57,462 nucleotides of DNA, from the NCBI GenBank assembly GCA_026418625.1, contig JAOABA010000026.1:1-57462 (forward strand), read 5' to 3'. A program made the position numbers and the translations under genes. Below are positions 27,006 to 36,253 of the stretch, piece after piece. Every line of letters begins with the position of its first letter. The first letter of the stretch is position 1. The stretch comes from Candidatus Kapaibacterium sp. GTDB taxonomy: Bacteria > Bacteroidota > Ignavibacteria > Kapaibacteriales > UBA2268. The notes under the pieces were generated by a model, which did not search any database, had not been told where the DNA came from, and saw only the letters and a list, made by a program, of their open reading frames with translations.

Positions 27006-29882
27006 ATGGATTTCTACTATCAAAGAAAGACAGTAATAGCTGTCTTTATTTTATTTTTATTTTTTTCTGTAAGCCAATTATTATTGGCTAATACAGGAAG
27101 TATATCAGGGAAGGTCGTCGATTCTGAATCAGGAACCCCACTCAGAAGTGCAACAATTATGGTGAAAGATACTAAGTTAGGAGCATTTTCTGATGTTAAA
27201 GGTGAATATAAATTACGTAATCTTAAACCCGGTGTTTATTCTCTAAAAGTCAGTTATGTTGGGTATGTTCCCAAAGAAATAGAAAACATTGAAGTTCCTT
27301 CAGCACAGGAAGTTAATATCACAGTCGTTCTTCAACCAGAATCCAAGATGACAGAAGAGGTTATCGTTGATGCCGTAAGGCTAAATGATAATCAAGCAGC
27401 AATTTTAGCAATGAGGAAAAATGCTTCTAACGTTAGCGATGGAATAAGCATTGAAGAAATAAAAAAACTACCTGATTCTGACGCAGGACAGTCATTGAAA
27501 AGAGTAACCGGAGTAACACTCGTTGATAATAAATTTATTTACATTAGAGGTGTGAGTGAGCGATATAGTAATACTACCCTTAATGGTGCTGCTGTTACTA
27601 CAACCGAGCCAGACAAGAAGGCTTTCTCCTATGATATTTTTCCCTCAGACTTGCTCGAAAATGTTAGTGTAGTTAAATCTTTCACCCCAGATTTACCCGG
27701 AAACTTTGCTGGAGGGCTTGTTCAGCTAAACACAACTAATTTTCCGGATAGGTTCAGCTTAAAATTTTCCACATCAACAAGCTTTAATACAAACGTAACA
27801 GGAAAATCAGATGCATTTATCTACTCACCCGGTGGCTCTACTGATTGGCTTGGTTTTGATGATGGCACAAGAGCTTTACCCGCTGATTTTCCATCAAATC
27901 GTCGTGAAATTGACCAATTGAGAACAAGTGCTTATAATCCATACGATACAACTGGAGCTAAAGATAAATATGAAGCGATAGCAAGAAAATTCAATTCAAA
28001 GTCTTGGCGACAAGATAGGAAAACAATTGGACCACTTGATAACAGAAGCTTTGGTATCAGCTTTTCGAACGCTTATGATATTGCTGAGGATAGTAGATTT
28101 GGCGTTATTAGCTCACTAAATTATGGAAATTCATATTCTTTGAACACCCTTGAAAGAAACAGATTAACATCCAGCGGAAGCGAATTTTATTTAGCTAAAG
28201 GAACACAAGCGACCCGCTCAGTTAATATTGGAGGTTTGCTAAATTTCGCTCTAAAATTAGGTCCAAATCATCAAATTGGCTTTAAAAATGTCTATTCTCG
28301 AAGCGCTGACGACGAGGCTACACAATTGGAAGGTCAGGATGTTGCTTATCAATTTCTTGACTATAAAAACTTCAGCACACATTACACCCAAAAAGAATTA
28401 TATTCCGCACAATTGAATGGAGATCACAATTTATTTTCAAATAATACTTTGGTTGAATGGAGATTTGGCTTTTCAAAATCACATCGCGATGAACCTGATT
28501 ATCGCAGACTTAGATTTGCCAGACAGCTTGCCGATGCACAAGAGAATCCATTTACACCATACGCACCTGAAATAGTATATACAGAATATGGCGATGGAGC
28601 AAGGGTTGGAAGATTTTATTCAAACTTAAACGATAATATTTTCTCTGGGGCTCTTAATTTGACAATTCCAGTTGGACGGTTCAAAATTAAAATTGGCGCA
28701 TTAACCGAAAATAATGAAAGAGACTTTAGCGCAAGGTCATTAACTATTATTACACCTCCTCAAGGTTTGGCTGATGATATAGATTCAATTTTATATGATT
28801 ATAAAAATCCCGATAGAATTTTTGCACCTGAAAATTTCAGAGTAGAAGATGGTTTCAGGATAAGCGAGGATTCTAAGCTAATGGATTCCTATACTGCAAG
28901 CGAAAGCCTTTGGGCTGCCTATCTTATGCTTGATATACCATTCAAAGTTTTGAATCAGGACCTAAGATTCATCGGTGGTGTCAGATATGAAAACAGCCAT
29001 CAGACACTTAATAGTTATATGATTAATGATGAAAAGGTTGAAGTAAATAATATTAATCAAGATTTATTACCTTCAATTAATTTCATTTGGAAAACTGATG
29101 AATTAACTAATTTAAGATTATCATACTCAAGAACATTAACAAGACCAACGTTCAGGGAATATGCACCATTTGCATTTTTCGACTTTCTAACTCAATATTT
29201 AGTCAGAGGAAACCCAAGCCTTGTTCGTGCTTTGATTGACAATTATGATCTAAGGTATGAACTTTTCCCACAAGTTGGCGAAGTATTTTCTGTTGGGGTA
29301 TTTTACAAAACATTTGAAAACGCAATTGAAGAGACTATATTTCCTCAACAAAGTGAAATTTCAAGAACTTATGATAACGCCAAAGGAAATGCAAGAAATT
29401 ATGGTATTGAATTTGAGTTGAGAAAAAATCTTGGAACAATATTTAGCTTTCTTGAAAACTTCACTGTTAATTTAAATTTAGCTTTAATCAAATCTGAGAT
29501 AACCGTATTACAGGGTGGCAAAGGGACTGAAGATACTCGTCAAATGTGGGGACAATCTCCTTATACATTCAATCTTGGATTATTCTATTATAATCCTGAT
29601 TTTAGAACATCAGTCAATCTTGGCTATAACATTTATGGTAGAAGAATTATACAAGTTGCTCAACAGGGTATTTATACTTTTGAAGACCCGCACATTTATG
29701 AATTACCAAGAAATATAGTTGATTTCTCAATCATTCAACCTGTTTTTTCGAATATGGAACTCAAATTATCAGTCAAAAATCTTCTTAATGAAAAATTGAC
29801 TTATCAGCAGGGCGGAAAAACTGTTGACCTAAACAACTACGGAACTGATATTTCATTTGGTATCAGTTACAAAATTCAGTAA
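27006..29882 (+). CDS. TonB-dependent receptor with carboxypeptidase-regulatory-like domain
   Basis: 958 residues. Signal peptide to about residue 30, then a CarboxypepD_reg-like domain (33-118; GSISGKVVDSESGTPLRSAT, VSYVGYVPKEI), a plug domain (about 125-250; DAGQSLKRVTGVTL, IRGVSERYSNTTLNGA), and a 22-strand barrel to the C-terminus (ISYKIQ). The plug sequence resembles receptors of the general siderophore/phosphorus type, so the ligand is open. Pho-box-like repeats lie upstream, and a secreted beta-rich protein gene plus arsC and arsM follow. A phosphate-compound receptor is my inference. A strong terminator hairpin follows, with separate control of the next gene. Confidence 0.9.
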   Translation: MDFYYQRKTVIAVFILFLFFSVSQLLLANTGSISGKVVDSESGTPLRSATIMVKDTKLGAFSDVKGEYKLRNLKPGVYSLKVSYVGYVPKEIENIEVPSAQEVNITVVLQPESKMTEEVIVDAVRLNDNQAAILAMRKNASNVSDGISIEEIKKLPDSDAGQSLKRVTGVTLVDNKFIYIRGVSERYSNTTLNGAAVTTTEPDKKAFSYDIFPSDLLENVSVVKSFTPDLPGNFAGGLVQLNTTNFPDRFSLKFSTSTSFNTNVTGKSDAFIYSPGGSTDWLGFDDGTRALPADFPSNRREIDQLRTSAYNPYDTTGAKDKYEAIARKFNSKSWRQDRKTIGPLDNRSFGISFSNAYDIAEDSRFGVISSLNYGNSYSLNTLERNRLTSSGSEFYLAKGTQATRSVNIGGLLNFALKLGPNHQIGFKNVYSRSADDEATQLEGQDVAYQFLDYKNFSTHYTQKELYSAQLNGDHNLFSNNTLVEWRFGFSKSHRDEPDYRRLRFARQLADAQENPFTPYAPEIVYTEYGDGARVGRFYSNLNDNIFSGALNLTIPVGRFKIKIGALTENNERDFSARSLTIITPPQGLADDIDSILYDYKNPDRIFAPENFRVEDGFRISEDSKLMDSYTASESLWAAYLMLDIPFKVLNQDLRFIGGVRYENSHQTLNSYMINDEKVEVNNINQDLLPSINFIWKTDELTNLRLSYSRTLTRPTFREYAPFAFFDFLTQYLVRGNPSLVRALIDNYDLRYELFPQVGEVFSVGVFYKTFENAIEETIFPQQSEISRTYDNAKGNARNYGIEFELRKNLGTIFSFLENFTVNLNLALIKSEITVLQGGKGTEDTRQMWGQSPYTFNLGLFYYNPDFRTSVNLGYNIYGRRIIQVAQQGIYTFEDPHIYELPRNIVDFSIIQPVFSNMELKLSVKNLLNEKLTYQQGGKTVDLNNYGTDISFGISYKIQ

Positions 29883-29915
29883 GATTTAAAAAATTAACTG
29901 ACATTTTTTAGCAAA

Positions 29916-29955
29916 TTAAGGTGGTAAATATTACCACCTTAATAGCTTTTTAATG
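29916..29955 (+). terminator. Terminator hairpin after the TonB receptor gene
   Basis: Perfect 12-bp stem TTAAGGTGGTAA / TTACCACCTTAA with a 3-base loop (29916-29942), followed by a T-rich stretch. Confidence 0.75.
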
Positions 29956-29959
29956 CTAT

Positions 29960-29976
29960 TTAAACAAGATTTAAAC
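29960..29976 (+). promoter_or_regulatory. Pho-box-like direct repeat (TTAAAC-N5-TTAAAC)
   Basis: TTAAAC at 29960-29965 and 29971-29976, 11-bp period, upstream of the secreted-protein gene at 30088. Same phase length as the repeat before the TonB receptor gene. Confidence 0.4.
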
Positions 29977-30005
29977 AACTAAATTCACAATAGATAAATC
30001 ATAAA

Positions 30006-30022
30006 TTAACAAAGACTTAACC
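30006..30022 (+). promoter_or_regulatory. Pho-box-like direct repeat (TTAACA-N5-TTAACC)
   Basis: TTAACA at 30006-30011 and TTAACC at 30017-30022, 11-bp period, about 65 bp before the start of the secreted-protein gene. It matches the TTAACA-N5-TTAACA pair at 26910. Confidence 0.5.
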
Positions 30023-30087
30023 GCTAAAGAATAAATTGCTATTTCTTTTTAAACAAAATCATTTATTTTTTATTATTGGAGTATTAT

Positions 30088-32127
30088 ATGAATAAAAATC
30101 TAATTACAATTCTATTTTTCTTAATGATGATGCCTTTCTTATTAGAGGCACAAACGCCAACAAGCGTTAAATTAACAAGACCGAATGGAGGCGAAAAGTT
30201 CAGAGCTGGGACATCCGAGGATTTAACTTGGGATACAACCGGAACATATAGAGCAAGATGGACTTTCCAATTTTCGACATCACCAACAGGACCTTGGACA
30301 AATTTGAGTGGAGCAACAAATATTTTGGATAGTGCAGCAAGGAGAGGTCGTTTTGCTGGTGGTATGAGAGTTCCTGCTGTTAGAACAACAACAGGATATG
30401 TTAGAATAGTCCTTGTTAATCCAGATGGAACATTGAATGAAGCTGTTTCTGATATAAATGATGCACCATTTGAAATCGAACAACCGGAAGCTACACGTTC
30501 AGACTCAGTTCTTAAAAATCCTATAAGCACACATGTTAAATTAACAAGCAAGAAAATATACAGCTTAGATGGCTATCTTTATGTTGATGATGGTGGAGTT
30601 CTCGAAATAGAACCCGGAACAATTATTATTGGTGATACAGTTGGTCAAAACTCAGCAATTTGTGTTAATAGAGGTGGAAAAATATTAGCTCAAGGAACAG
30701 CAAGAAATCCAATTGTTATGACAAGCTCAGCACCTCCGGGACAGAGAAGAGGTGGTGACTGGGGTGGCTTACTTATTTGCGGCAAAGCAGCAACAAATCA
30801 TCCGGGTGGTGAAGCAGCTCTTGAGGGTGGTATTGCCGATGGTAGCACAGTTAGAGTTCGTGGTTGGTTTGGTGGTAAGGATAATCCCGATGAAAATGAC
30901 AATAGTGGTATTATTGAATATGTAAGAATTGAATTTGCAGGTATAGCTGCAGCACCAAACTCAGAATTAAACTCATTGACAATGGGTGCAGTTGGACGTG
31001 GAACAACAATTAATCATGTTTGCGTTACTTATGCTAATGATGATGCTTATGAATGGTTCGGTGGAACAGTTAACGCAAAATATTTAGTATCAGCAGGAAC
31101 ACTTGACGACGACTGGGATTGCGATAACGGTTACAGTGGAAGAATCCAATTTGCAGTTGCTCAAAGATTTAAAGAAAGAGGCGACGTTTCCACAAGTCAG
31201 GCTTTCGAAATTGATAATGATGCAGCAGGTTCTTATAATAAACCTTACACAACTGTTCTCTTTTCGAATATGACAGCTATCGGTCCTCTTGCTGATACAA
31301 GTTGGACTGCAACTGCTACAGGTTCTGGCGAAAGAAATTATAGTAGAAATTTTGGAGCAGGTGCTCAATTGAGAAGAAATGCCCGTGCTTCAATCTTTAA
31401 TTCGCTTTTCCTCGGATGGCCCCGTGGTATTGAATTGCTCAGCACTGGAACTCAAACTGCTGCCGGAAATGATTCTCTTATGATAAGAAATTCTTATTGG
31501 TATGGGGTAAAAGGTCAGGTTCTTAGACTTGATGGAACAACACCAGCTATTCCTGCTGATTGGCTTCTAAATCCTGCTTTCAATAATTTCGTGGATGCTG
31601 AAAGACCACAAAAAGCTATGCTGACAAATCCCTTTGTCATCGGAAATGATTTTAATCCAGTTCCAATGGCAACTGCTTCTTATCTTAACAAAGCTTCGTT
31701 CGTTGGTAATGCTGTAGTGAAAATTGATGATCCTTTCTTTGCAAAAGTTAACTATGTTGGTGCTTTTGAACCAGACATTGCTAAGAGATGGGATCTTCCT
31801 TGGTGCGAATATGACCCGATTAATAAAGCTTATATCCCAACATCAGTAGATGAAGACCAAGTTGAAGAACCATCAATCAAAATTACACCAAACCCAGTGT
31901 CATCATTCGCAACTGTCTTATATAATATTACAAGAGACGACAACGTTCAAATTAGAATAATTAACCCATCCGGTGCTTTAGTTAGCACAATAGCATCAAA
32001 TAGATTCCAAACCGAAGGTTATTATGAATTTTCTATTGATGTAAATCAAATTCCAAGTGGAGTTTATTTCGTCCAGATTATTACATCAAACGGAATTATA
32101 TCCGAGAAATTCACAGTAGTTAAGTAA
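30088..32127 (+). CDS. Secreted beta-rich protein paired with the TonB receptor, T9SS
   Basis: The product is 679 residues from ATG 30088 (TTGGAG at 30076; the frame opens four codons earlier). Signal peptide, then an Ig/Kre9-like module (about 25-125; LTRPNGGEKFRAGTSEDLTW), then a repetitive domain of about 450 residues with many Gly/Asn/Asp turns (GGVLEIEPGTIIIGDTVG, ARNPIVMTSSAPPGQRRGGD, GGDWGGLLICG), which looks like a right-handed parallel beta-helix. It ends with a T9SS sorting domain (IKITPNPVSSFATVL, IPSGVYFVQI). The beta-helix core is a surface ligand-binding or enzyme candidate working with the receptor upstream. Direct repeats in both promoters suggest co-regulation. Confidence 0.75.
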   Translation: MNKNLITILFFLMMMPFLLEAQTPTSVKLTRPNGGEKFRAGTSEDLTWDTTGTYRARWTFQFSTSPTGPWTNLSGATNILDSAARRGRFAGGMRVPAVRTTTGYVRIVLVNPDGTLNEAVSDINDAPFEIEQPEATRSDSVLKNPISTHVKLTSKKIYSLDGYLYVDDGGVLEIEPGTIIIGDTVGQNSAICVNRGGKILAQGTARNPIVMTSSAPPGQRRGGDWGGLLICGKAATNHPGGEAALEGGIADGSTVRVRGWFGGKDNPDENDNSGIIEYVRIEFAGIAAAPNSELNSLTMGAVGRGTTINHVCVTYANDDAYEWFGGTVNAKYLVSAGTLDDDWDCDNGYSGRIQFAVAQRFKERGDVSTSQAFEIDNDAAGSYNKPYTTVLFSNMTAIGPLADTSWTATATGSGERNYSRNFGAGAQLRRNARASIFNSLFLGWPRGIELLSTGTQTAAGNDSLMIRNSYWYGVKGQVLRLDGTTPAIPADWLLNPAFNNFVDAERPQKAMLTNPFVIGNDFNPVPMATASYLNKASFVGNAVVKIDDPFFAKVNYVGAFEPDIAKRWDLPWCEYDPINKAYIPTSVDEDQVEEPSIKITPNPVSSFATVLYNITRDDNVQIRIINPSGALVSTIASNRFQTEGYYEFSIDVNQIPSGVYFVQIITSNGIISEKFTVVK

Positions 32128-32153
32128 TTTTAAAAGAAATATTTCCTCTCAAG

Positions 32154-32190
32154 AAGGGGCTACTTGATAAAGGTAGCCCCTTAATAATTT
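32154..32190 (+). terminator. Terminator-like hairpin
   Basis: 10-bp stem AAGGGGCTAC / GTAGCCCCTT with a 9-base loop (32154-32182), then an AT-rich tail. It separates the secreted-protein gene from arsC. Confidence 0.7.
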
Positions 32191-32234
32191 TAATATTTAA
32201 CAAACGTTTCTTTCAACTTTAGGAACAATATTTT

Positions 32235-32660
32235 ATGAATATATTAATTCTTTGCACAGGAAATTCTTGCAGAAGCCAAATGGGCGAAGCGTTTATGCGA
32301 TCTTTTGATCCAAGGCTAAACGTCTTTTCAGCAGGAACAAAACCCGCATTGAAAGTTAACCCTTTTGCAGTAAAAGCAATGTCAGAAATTGGAATTGACA
32401 TTAGCTCTTATTATCCGAAAGATGTAGAAGAATTTATATCACAATCATTTGACTATGTTATAACTGTTTGTGATAATGCAAAAGAAACCTGCCCTGTTTT
32501 TGTTGGCGAAGTTAATCAAAGAGTTCATATTGGTTTTGAAGATCCTGCTGATGCTACTGGGACAGATGAAGAAATTACTTCAGTTTTCAGAAAAGTTAGG
32601 GATGAAATCAAAAGAGATTTTTATGAATTTTATATTAATAATATCAAGGATAAATTGTGA
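32235..32660 (+). CDS. arsC: Thioredoxin-coupled arsenate reductase
   Basis: 141 residues of the low-molecular-weight phosphatase fold. P-loop C7TGNSCR, and the redox pair C79 and C86 (TVCDNAKETC), as in the Staphylococcus/Bacillus ArsC type; C79 and C86 attack in turn before thioredoxin restores the enzyme. It reduces arsenate to arsenite in the cytoplasm. The stop overlaps the GTG start of arsM (GTGA at 32657), so the two are translationally coupled. No arsR or ars efflux gene is adjacent; detoxification therefore runs through methylation. Confidence 0.95.
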   Translation: MNILILCTGNSCRSQMGEAFMRSFDPRLNVFSAGTKPALKVNPFAVKAMSEIGIDISSYYPKDVEEFISQSFDYVITVCDNAKETCPVFVGEVNQRVHIGFEDPADATGTDEEITSVFRKVRDEIKRDFYEFYINNIKDKL

Positions 32661-33445
32661 ATAATCTTGATTTAAAAAAAGTTGTTAAAGAGAAATATTC
32701 TGAGATAGCATCTCTGCCAATTATTTCTAATTCCTGCTGTGGATCGGATTATTCATCTGATTTTACAGTGATGAAAGATGATTATACTAATATTGATGGT
32801 TATTTCAATGAAGCTGACCTTGGACTTGGTTGCGGAATACCAACTGAATTTGCTGACATTAACAAAGGGGATTTTGTTTTGGATCTTGGCTCAGGTGCAG
32901 GGAATGATGTTTTTATAGCAAGAAGGCAAACCGGTGAAAAAGGAAAAGTTGTCGGGCTTGATATGACCGAAAAGATGATTGAGAAAGCAAATATCAATAA
33001 GCATAAACTTGGCTTTGAAAATGTTGAATTTGTTCTCGGTGATATTGAGCAAATGCCTTTTGGGGAAAATATCTTTGATGTTGTGATTAGCAATTGTGTT
33101 CTTAATTTAGTTCCAAATAAAGAAAAAGCCTTCTCTGAAATATACCGTGTTTTAAAAGCCGGTGGACATTTTTGTATATCTGACATAGTAACCGAAGGAA
33201 TTTTGCCTGAAAAGTTGCAAGAAGTTGCAACCCTTTATGTCGGATGTGTTTCAGGAGCACTTACTAAGGCAAAATATCTCGATATTGTTCAAAAGACCGG
33301 TTTTAATAATATTCAAATCAGAAAAGAAAAGCAAATTGATATTCCGGATGCTGTTTATCTTAAATACCTTGATAAAACTGAATTTGAAAACTTTAAAAAA
33401 CAAGGTATAAATATTAAAAGTATTACATTAACTGCTCAAAAGTAG
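32657..33445 (+). CDS. arsM: Arsenite S-adenosylmethionine methyltransferase
   Basis: 262 residues, GTG start. Motif I is LDLGSGAGND (76-85). Cysteines C59, C147 and C197 match the three arsenic-binding cysteines of ArsM; the last two keep the 50-residue spacing of the Cyanidioschyzon enzyme. It converts arsenite to methylated, partly volatile products using AdoMet. Together with arsC it turns arsenate entering by phosphate uptake into exportable forms. The 3' end overlaps by 10 bp the convergent LpxR-like gene. SCCG near residue 26-29 adds cysteines that may also bind arsenic. Confidence 0.93.
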   Translation: MNNLDLKKVVKEKYSEIASLPIISNSCCGSDYSSDFTVMKDDYTNIDGYFNEADLGLGCGIPTEFADINKGDFVLDLGSGAGNDVFIARRQTGEKGKVVGLDMTEKMIEKANINKHKLGFENVEFVLGDIEQMPFGENIFDVVISNCVLNLVPNKEKAFSEIYRVLKAGGHFCISDIVTEGILPEKLQEVATLYVGCVSGALTKAKYLDIVQKTGFNNIQIRKEKQIDIPDAVYLKYLDKTEFENFKKQGINIKSITLTAQK

Positions 33446-34389
33446 ATTCTTAATTTAAGTGACGCCCAGAATGTGTTTTTTGCATCCTTGAACTCCGATG
33501 TCCTAATTGAATTACTATAGTCCACTTCAATATCATATATATTGATTTTTAGACCGTATTCTCCGTTGAAGTAAAATCTGTTAATATTGTCAGTTGGAAT
33601 GGTATAGATACTACTCCGATTGAAAATACCTCCCTGCAGTAAAGAGTTATAAACTACAAAACGGACAAAAGAATCAAAATAAATATAATAAGCAACGCTT
33701 GTTTTCTTATCTTTAGCAATTTTTAAGTCATAAAACCTGCCAATTTTAAAATTTGCACCTAATCCAAATTCATTTACCAATGTTCCAGCATTGAAATCAA
33801 TAAGAACTGATGTATTTATAAATTCTGGCAGAACTTCATAAAAGATGGAATTTTCGAATCTGTTATAGAAGTTTAAAATAACATCAGTAGATAGTTGATT
33901 ATCCCATCCTTGAGGTATAGGTGATTTGAACCATTGACGATGGAGAAATGTTTGCAATTCTTTTCCAAGAGCATATTTACCTATAAAACCTATTGATAAA
34001 CGGCTTAAAAGTTTTTGCCTTAAGACATAGTTAGATGAAGATTTAGAAAGTGATAGATAAAATAAACCGGCATAAGGGCGATCATCACGTAATATTGTAT
34101 CAGCGCTTATATTCGAAGGGGTAAAAAGTTTGTGTGTTAAACCTATTGAATAATTTTCTTCATTTTTATCAAGAGAAAAGAGAAAATCATTGAGAAAAAA
34201 TTCGGGTGTTTCTGATTTTGGAAAAGTCAGGTTTAATTCAGTTCCGTAAGTGTAATACCTGTCATAATTTTTTCCAATTGAGAAAGCATCATTGTCAACA
34301 ACAATTTGAAGAGAGTATTTATCATCAATGGAGAAGGCATAAAAAGCTGAAACAAAGAAAATTGCGAATGCTATTAACTTTTTACTCAT
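33436..34389 (-). CDS. LpxR-family lipid A deacylase (DUF2219)
   Basis: 317-residue outer-membrane barrel with a signal peptide (1-20). DUF2219 signatures: VVDNDAFSIGKNYDRYYTYG, DDRPYAGLFYLS, GKELQTFLHRQW and PQGWDNQL, which supply the Asn-Asp, Thr, His and Gln/Glu positions of the LpxR active site. It ends in LKLRIYF, a BAM signal. LpxR removes the 3'-acyloxyacyl chain of lipid A at the outer surface. This complements the lpxC/fabZ-lpxA operon in the same window. Convergent 10-bp overlap with arsM. Exact cleavage specificity cannot be told. Confidence 0.88.
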   Translation of the reverse strand: MSKKLIAFAIFFVSAFYAFSIDDKYSLQIVVDNDAFSIGKNYDRYYTYGTELNLTFPKSETPEFFLNDFLFSLDKNEENYSIGLTHKLFTPSNISADTILRDDRPYAGLFYLSLSKSSSNYVLRQKLLSRLSIGFIGKYALGKELQTFLHRQWFKSPIPQGWDNQLSTDVILNFYNRFENSIFYEVLPEFINTSVLIDFNAGTLVNEFGLGANFKIGRFYDLKIAKDKKTSVAYYIYFDSFVRFVVYNSLLQGGIFNRSSIYTIPTDNINRFYFNGEYGLKINIYDIEVDYSNSIRTSEFKDAKNTFWASLKLRIYF

Positions 34390-34502
34390 TCTTATTTTTT
34401 CATTTTATTAATGCACAAAAATGAAATATAAAATATAAAGAATATAAGAAAAAAGGGATTTTTTTTGATAATTTTGTTTTTTTCTTAAAGTGGTAAATTA
34501 CT

Positions 34503-35873
34503 ATGAACAGCTTTTATACAATTAATCCGACAAACGGGGAAAAGATAAAGGAATACAACGAATTTAGTCTACCTTATATTGACGAATTAATTACATTAGC
34601 CGATAAAACATTTAAATCTTGGCGAGATACAACTTTTATGCATCGGGCAAATCTAATGAAAAATGTTGCTCGAATTTTAAATGAAAGAAAAGAAGAACTT
34701 GCTCGCTTGATGGCTCTCGAAATGGGTAAGCCAATTATGCAAGGTATAGCAGAAGCCGAAAAATGTGCTTGGGTTTGTGATTATTATGCTGAAAATGCTG
34801 AAAAATTTTTGGCTGATGAGCATATAGAAACACAATACCAAAAGAGTTATGCAGCATTTATACCCCTCGGGGTTGTTTTTGCTATTATGCCTTGGAATTT
34901 TCCTTTCTGGCAGGTTTTCAGATTTGCTGCTCCCGCTTTGATGGCTGGTAATACAGCAATTCTTAAACACGCCCGAAATACAATGGGGTGCGCCGTTGAA
35001 ATTGAGCGAATTTTTAAAAAGGCTGGTTTTCCAGATGGTGCTTTTACAACCCTTGTAATAGGTTCGGATATGGTGACCAAAGTTATTGGTCATCCTCTTG
35101 TTAGAGCAGTAACATTGACCGGAAGCACTCCCGTTGGCAGTAAAGTTGCTGAAAAATCAGGCAGCAAAGTTAAGAAAACTGTTCTTGAGCTTGGAGGTAG
35201 CGATCCCTATGTTGTTCTTGCTGATGCAAATCTTGAAAAAGCAGTTGAAACTTGCGTGATTGCCCGTTTAATTAACAGCGGGCAGAGTTGTATTGCTGCA
35301 AAAAGATTTATTGTTGTTCGTGAAGTTTATAATGAATTTATTCATCTTTTTACTGAGGGGATGAAATCGGTCAAAATGGGTGACCCGATGGACAAAGATA
35401 CTTTAGTTGGTCCTCAAGCGAGGAAGGATTTGCAAGAAACACTTCATCAACAAGTTATGCAAAGCAAGGAAAAAGGTGCCAAATTGCTTCTTGGCGGTGA
35501 AATTCCAAAAGGCAAAGGGTTTTTCTATCCCCCGACTGTCCTTTCGGATGTTCATAAAGGTATGGCTGCTTATGACGAAGAAACATTCGGTCCGGTTGCT
35601 GCTATCATTCCAGCTAATAGCGAGCAACAAGCCATTGATTTAGCAAATGATAATATCTATGGTCTCGGAGCTGCAATATTCACCGAAGATTTGGAAAAAG
35701 GTGAATGGATTGCTCGTAACAGACTGGATGCAGGGTGTTGTTTTGTTAATGATTTTGTTAAATCAGACCCCAGACTACCATTTGGTGGAATTAAAGAGTC
35801 TGGTTACGGGCGAGAGCTTTCTGTTTATGGTATAAAAGAGTTTGTGAATATAAAAACAGTGGTTGTTAAATAA
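34503..35873 (+). CDS. NAD(P)-dependent succinate-semialdehyde dehydrogenase family
   Basis: 456 residues of the aldehyde dehydrogenase superfamily. NAD fold motif MPWNFPFWQVFRFAAPALMAGN, catalytic Glu in LELGGSDP and catalytic nucleophile C263 in NSGQSCIAAKR. The NSGQSC and NPTNGE patterns fit the GabD/Sad-like group that oxidises succinate semialdehyde to succinate, but the true substrate cannot be fixed from sequence. It lacks neighbours of a GABA pathway and stands as a single gene. Confidence 0.88.
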   Translation: MNSFYTINPTNGEKIKEYNEFSLPYIDELITLADKTFKSWRDTTFMHRANLMKNVARILNERKEELARLMALEMGKPIMQGIAEAEKCAWVCDYYAENAEKFLADEHIETQYQKSYAAFIPLGVVFAIMPWNFPFWQVFRFAAPALMAGNTAILKHARNTMGCAVEIERIFKKAGFPDGAFTTLVIGSDMVTKVIGHPLVRAVTLTGSTPVGSKVAEKSGSKVKKTVLELGGSDPYVVLADANLEKAVETCVIARLINSGQSCIAAKRFIVVREVYNEFIHLFTEGMKSVKMGDPMDKDTLVGPQARKDLQETLHQQVMQSKEKGAKLLLGGEIPKGKGFFYPPTVLSDVHKGMAAYDEETFGPVAAIIPANSEQQAIDLANDNIYGLGAAIFTEDLEKGEWIARNRLDAGCCFVNDFVKSDPRLPFGGIKESGYGRELSVYGIKEFVNIKTVVVK

Positions 35874-36057
35874 AAAAGTAGGTTATTTTCTTGCGTAGAG
35901 GGCGAGATTCGAACTTTGATAGTTCTTTTTTACTTTGGTGTTTGGTAACACAAAAATCAACATTGCCAATAATCTTGGTGCAATCAAATTGCCAGAAATA
36001 ATCATTAGCAACCTTGTTTTTAAGTTCTTCTTCCCAAATATTTGAGGGATATTTCAT
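35866..36057 (-). pseudogene. Truncated methylase-like gene fragment
   Basis: The frame begins MKYPSNIWEEELKNKVANDY and includes FDCTKIIGNVDFCV. This resembles the start of large DNA methylase / restriction-type proteins, but only about 45 residues remain, and I recall the similarity only in outline. The frame then runs into a tRNA-like sequence at 35892-35913 and ends. I read it as the 5' remnant of a lost gene. It may also be a short protein of its own. Confidence 0.35.
35892..35913 (-). other. tRNA 3'-end-like sequence, possible attachment-site scar
   Basis: On the minus strand, TTCGAATCTCGCCCTCTACG is followed by CA. This matches a T-loop, T-stem 3' half and acceptor 3' strand with G discriminator, most like a tRNA-Ser end. 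The other half of the T-stem and the tRNA body are missing. Such 3' ends mark integrase target sites. Confidence 0.4.
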
Positions 36058-36168
36058 TAAAAAATCAATAAATTATAAATTTTTGGGGTATCAAACAAAA
36101 ATAAGAAAATTATTGAATTTTTTATGAATAGTTTTTGCCGAATTAAGCTTAAAAGTAGTCTCTGCAGA

Positions 36169-36253
36169 TGTGGATAAGTAGTGCAAAATGATAAATTTTT
36201 AATTTTTAAAAACTTACTGATAATTAAGCTTGAAGTGCCTTATCTGTTGATAA
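36169..36253. promoter_or_regulatory. Gap with one perfect and one near-perfect DnaA box
   Basis: TGTGGATAA (36169-36177) is a perfect DnaA box, and TGTTGATAA (36245-36253) differs by one base; both point the same way. They lie in the AT-rich, gene-free stretch 36058-36360 ahead of the SIMPL and nrdJ genes. DnaA control of ribonucleotide reductase genes is known in E. coli. Two boxes are too few for an origin. Confidence 0.3.

Noticed and set aside
30084-30551. 155-codon frame antisense to the secreted-protein gene
   Set aside because: No family pattern, no ribosome site, fully opposite a well-supported gene.
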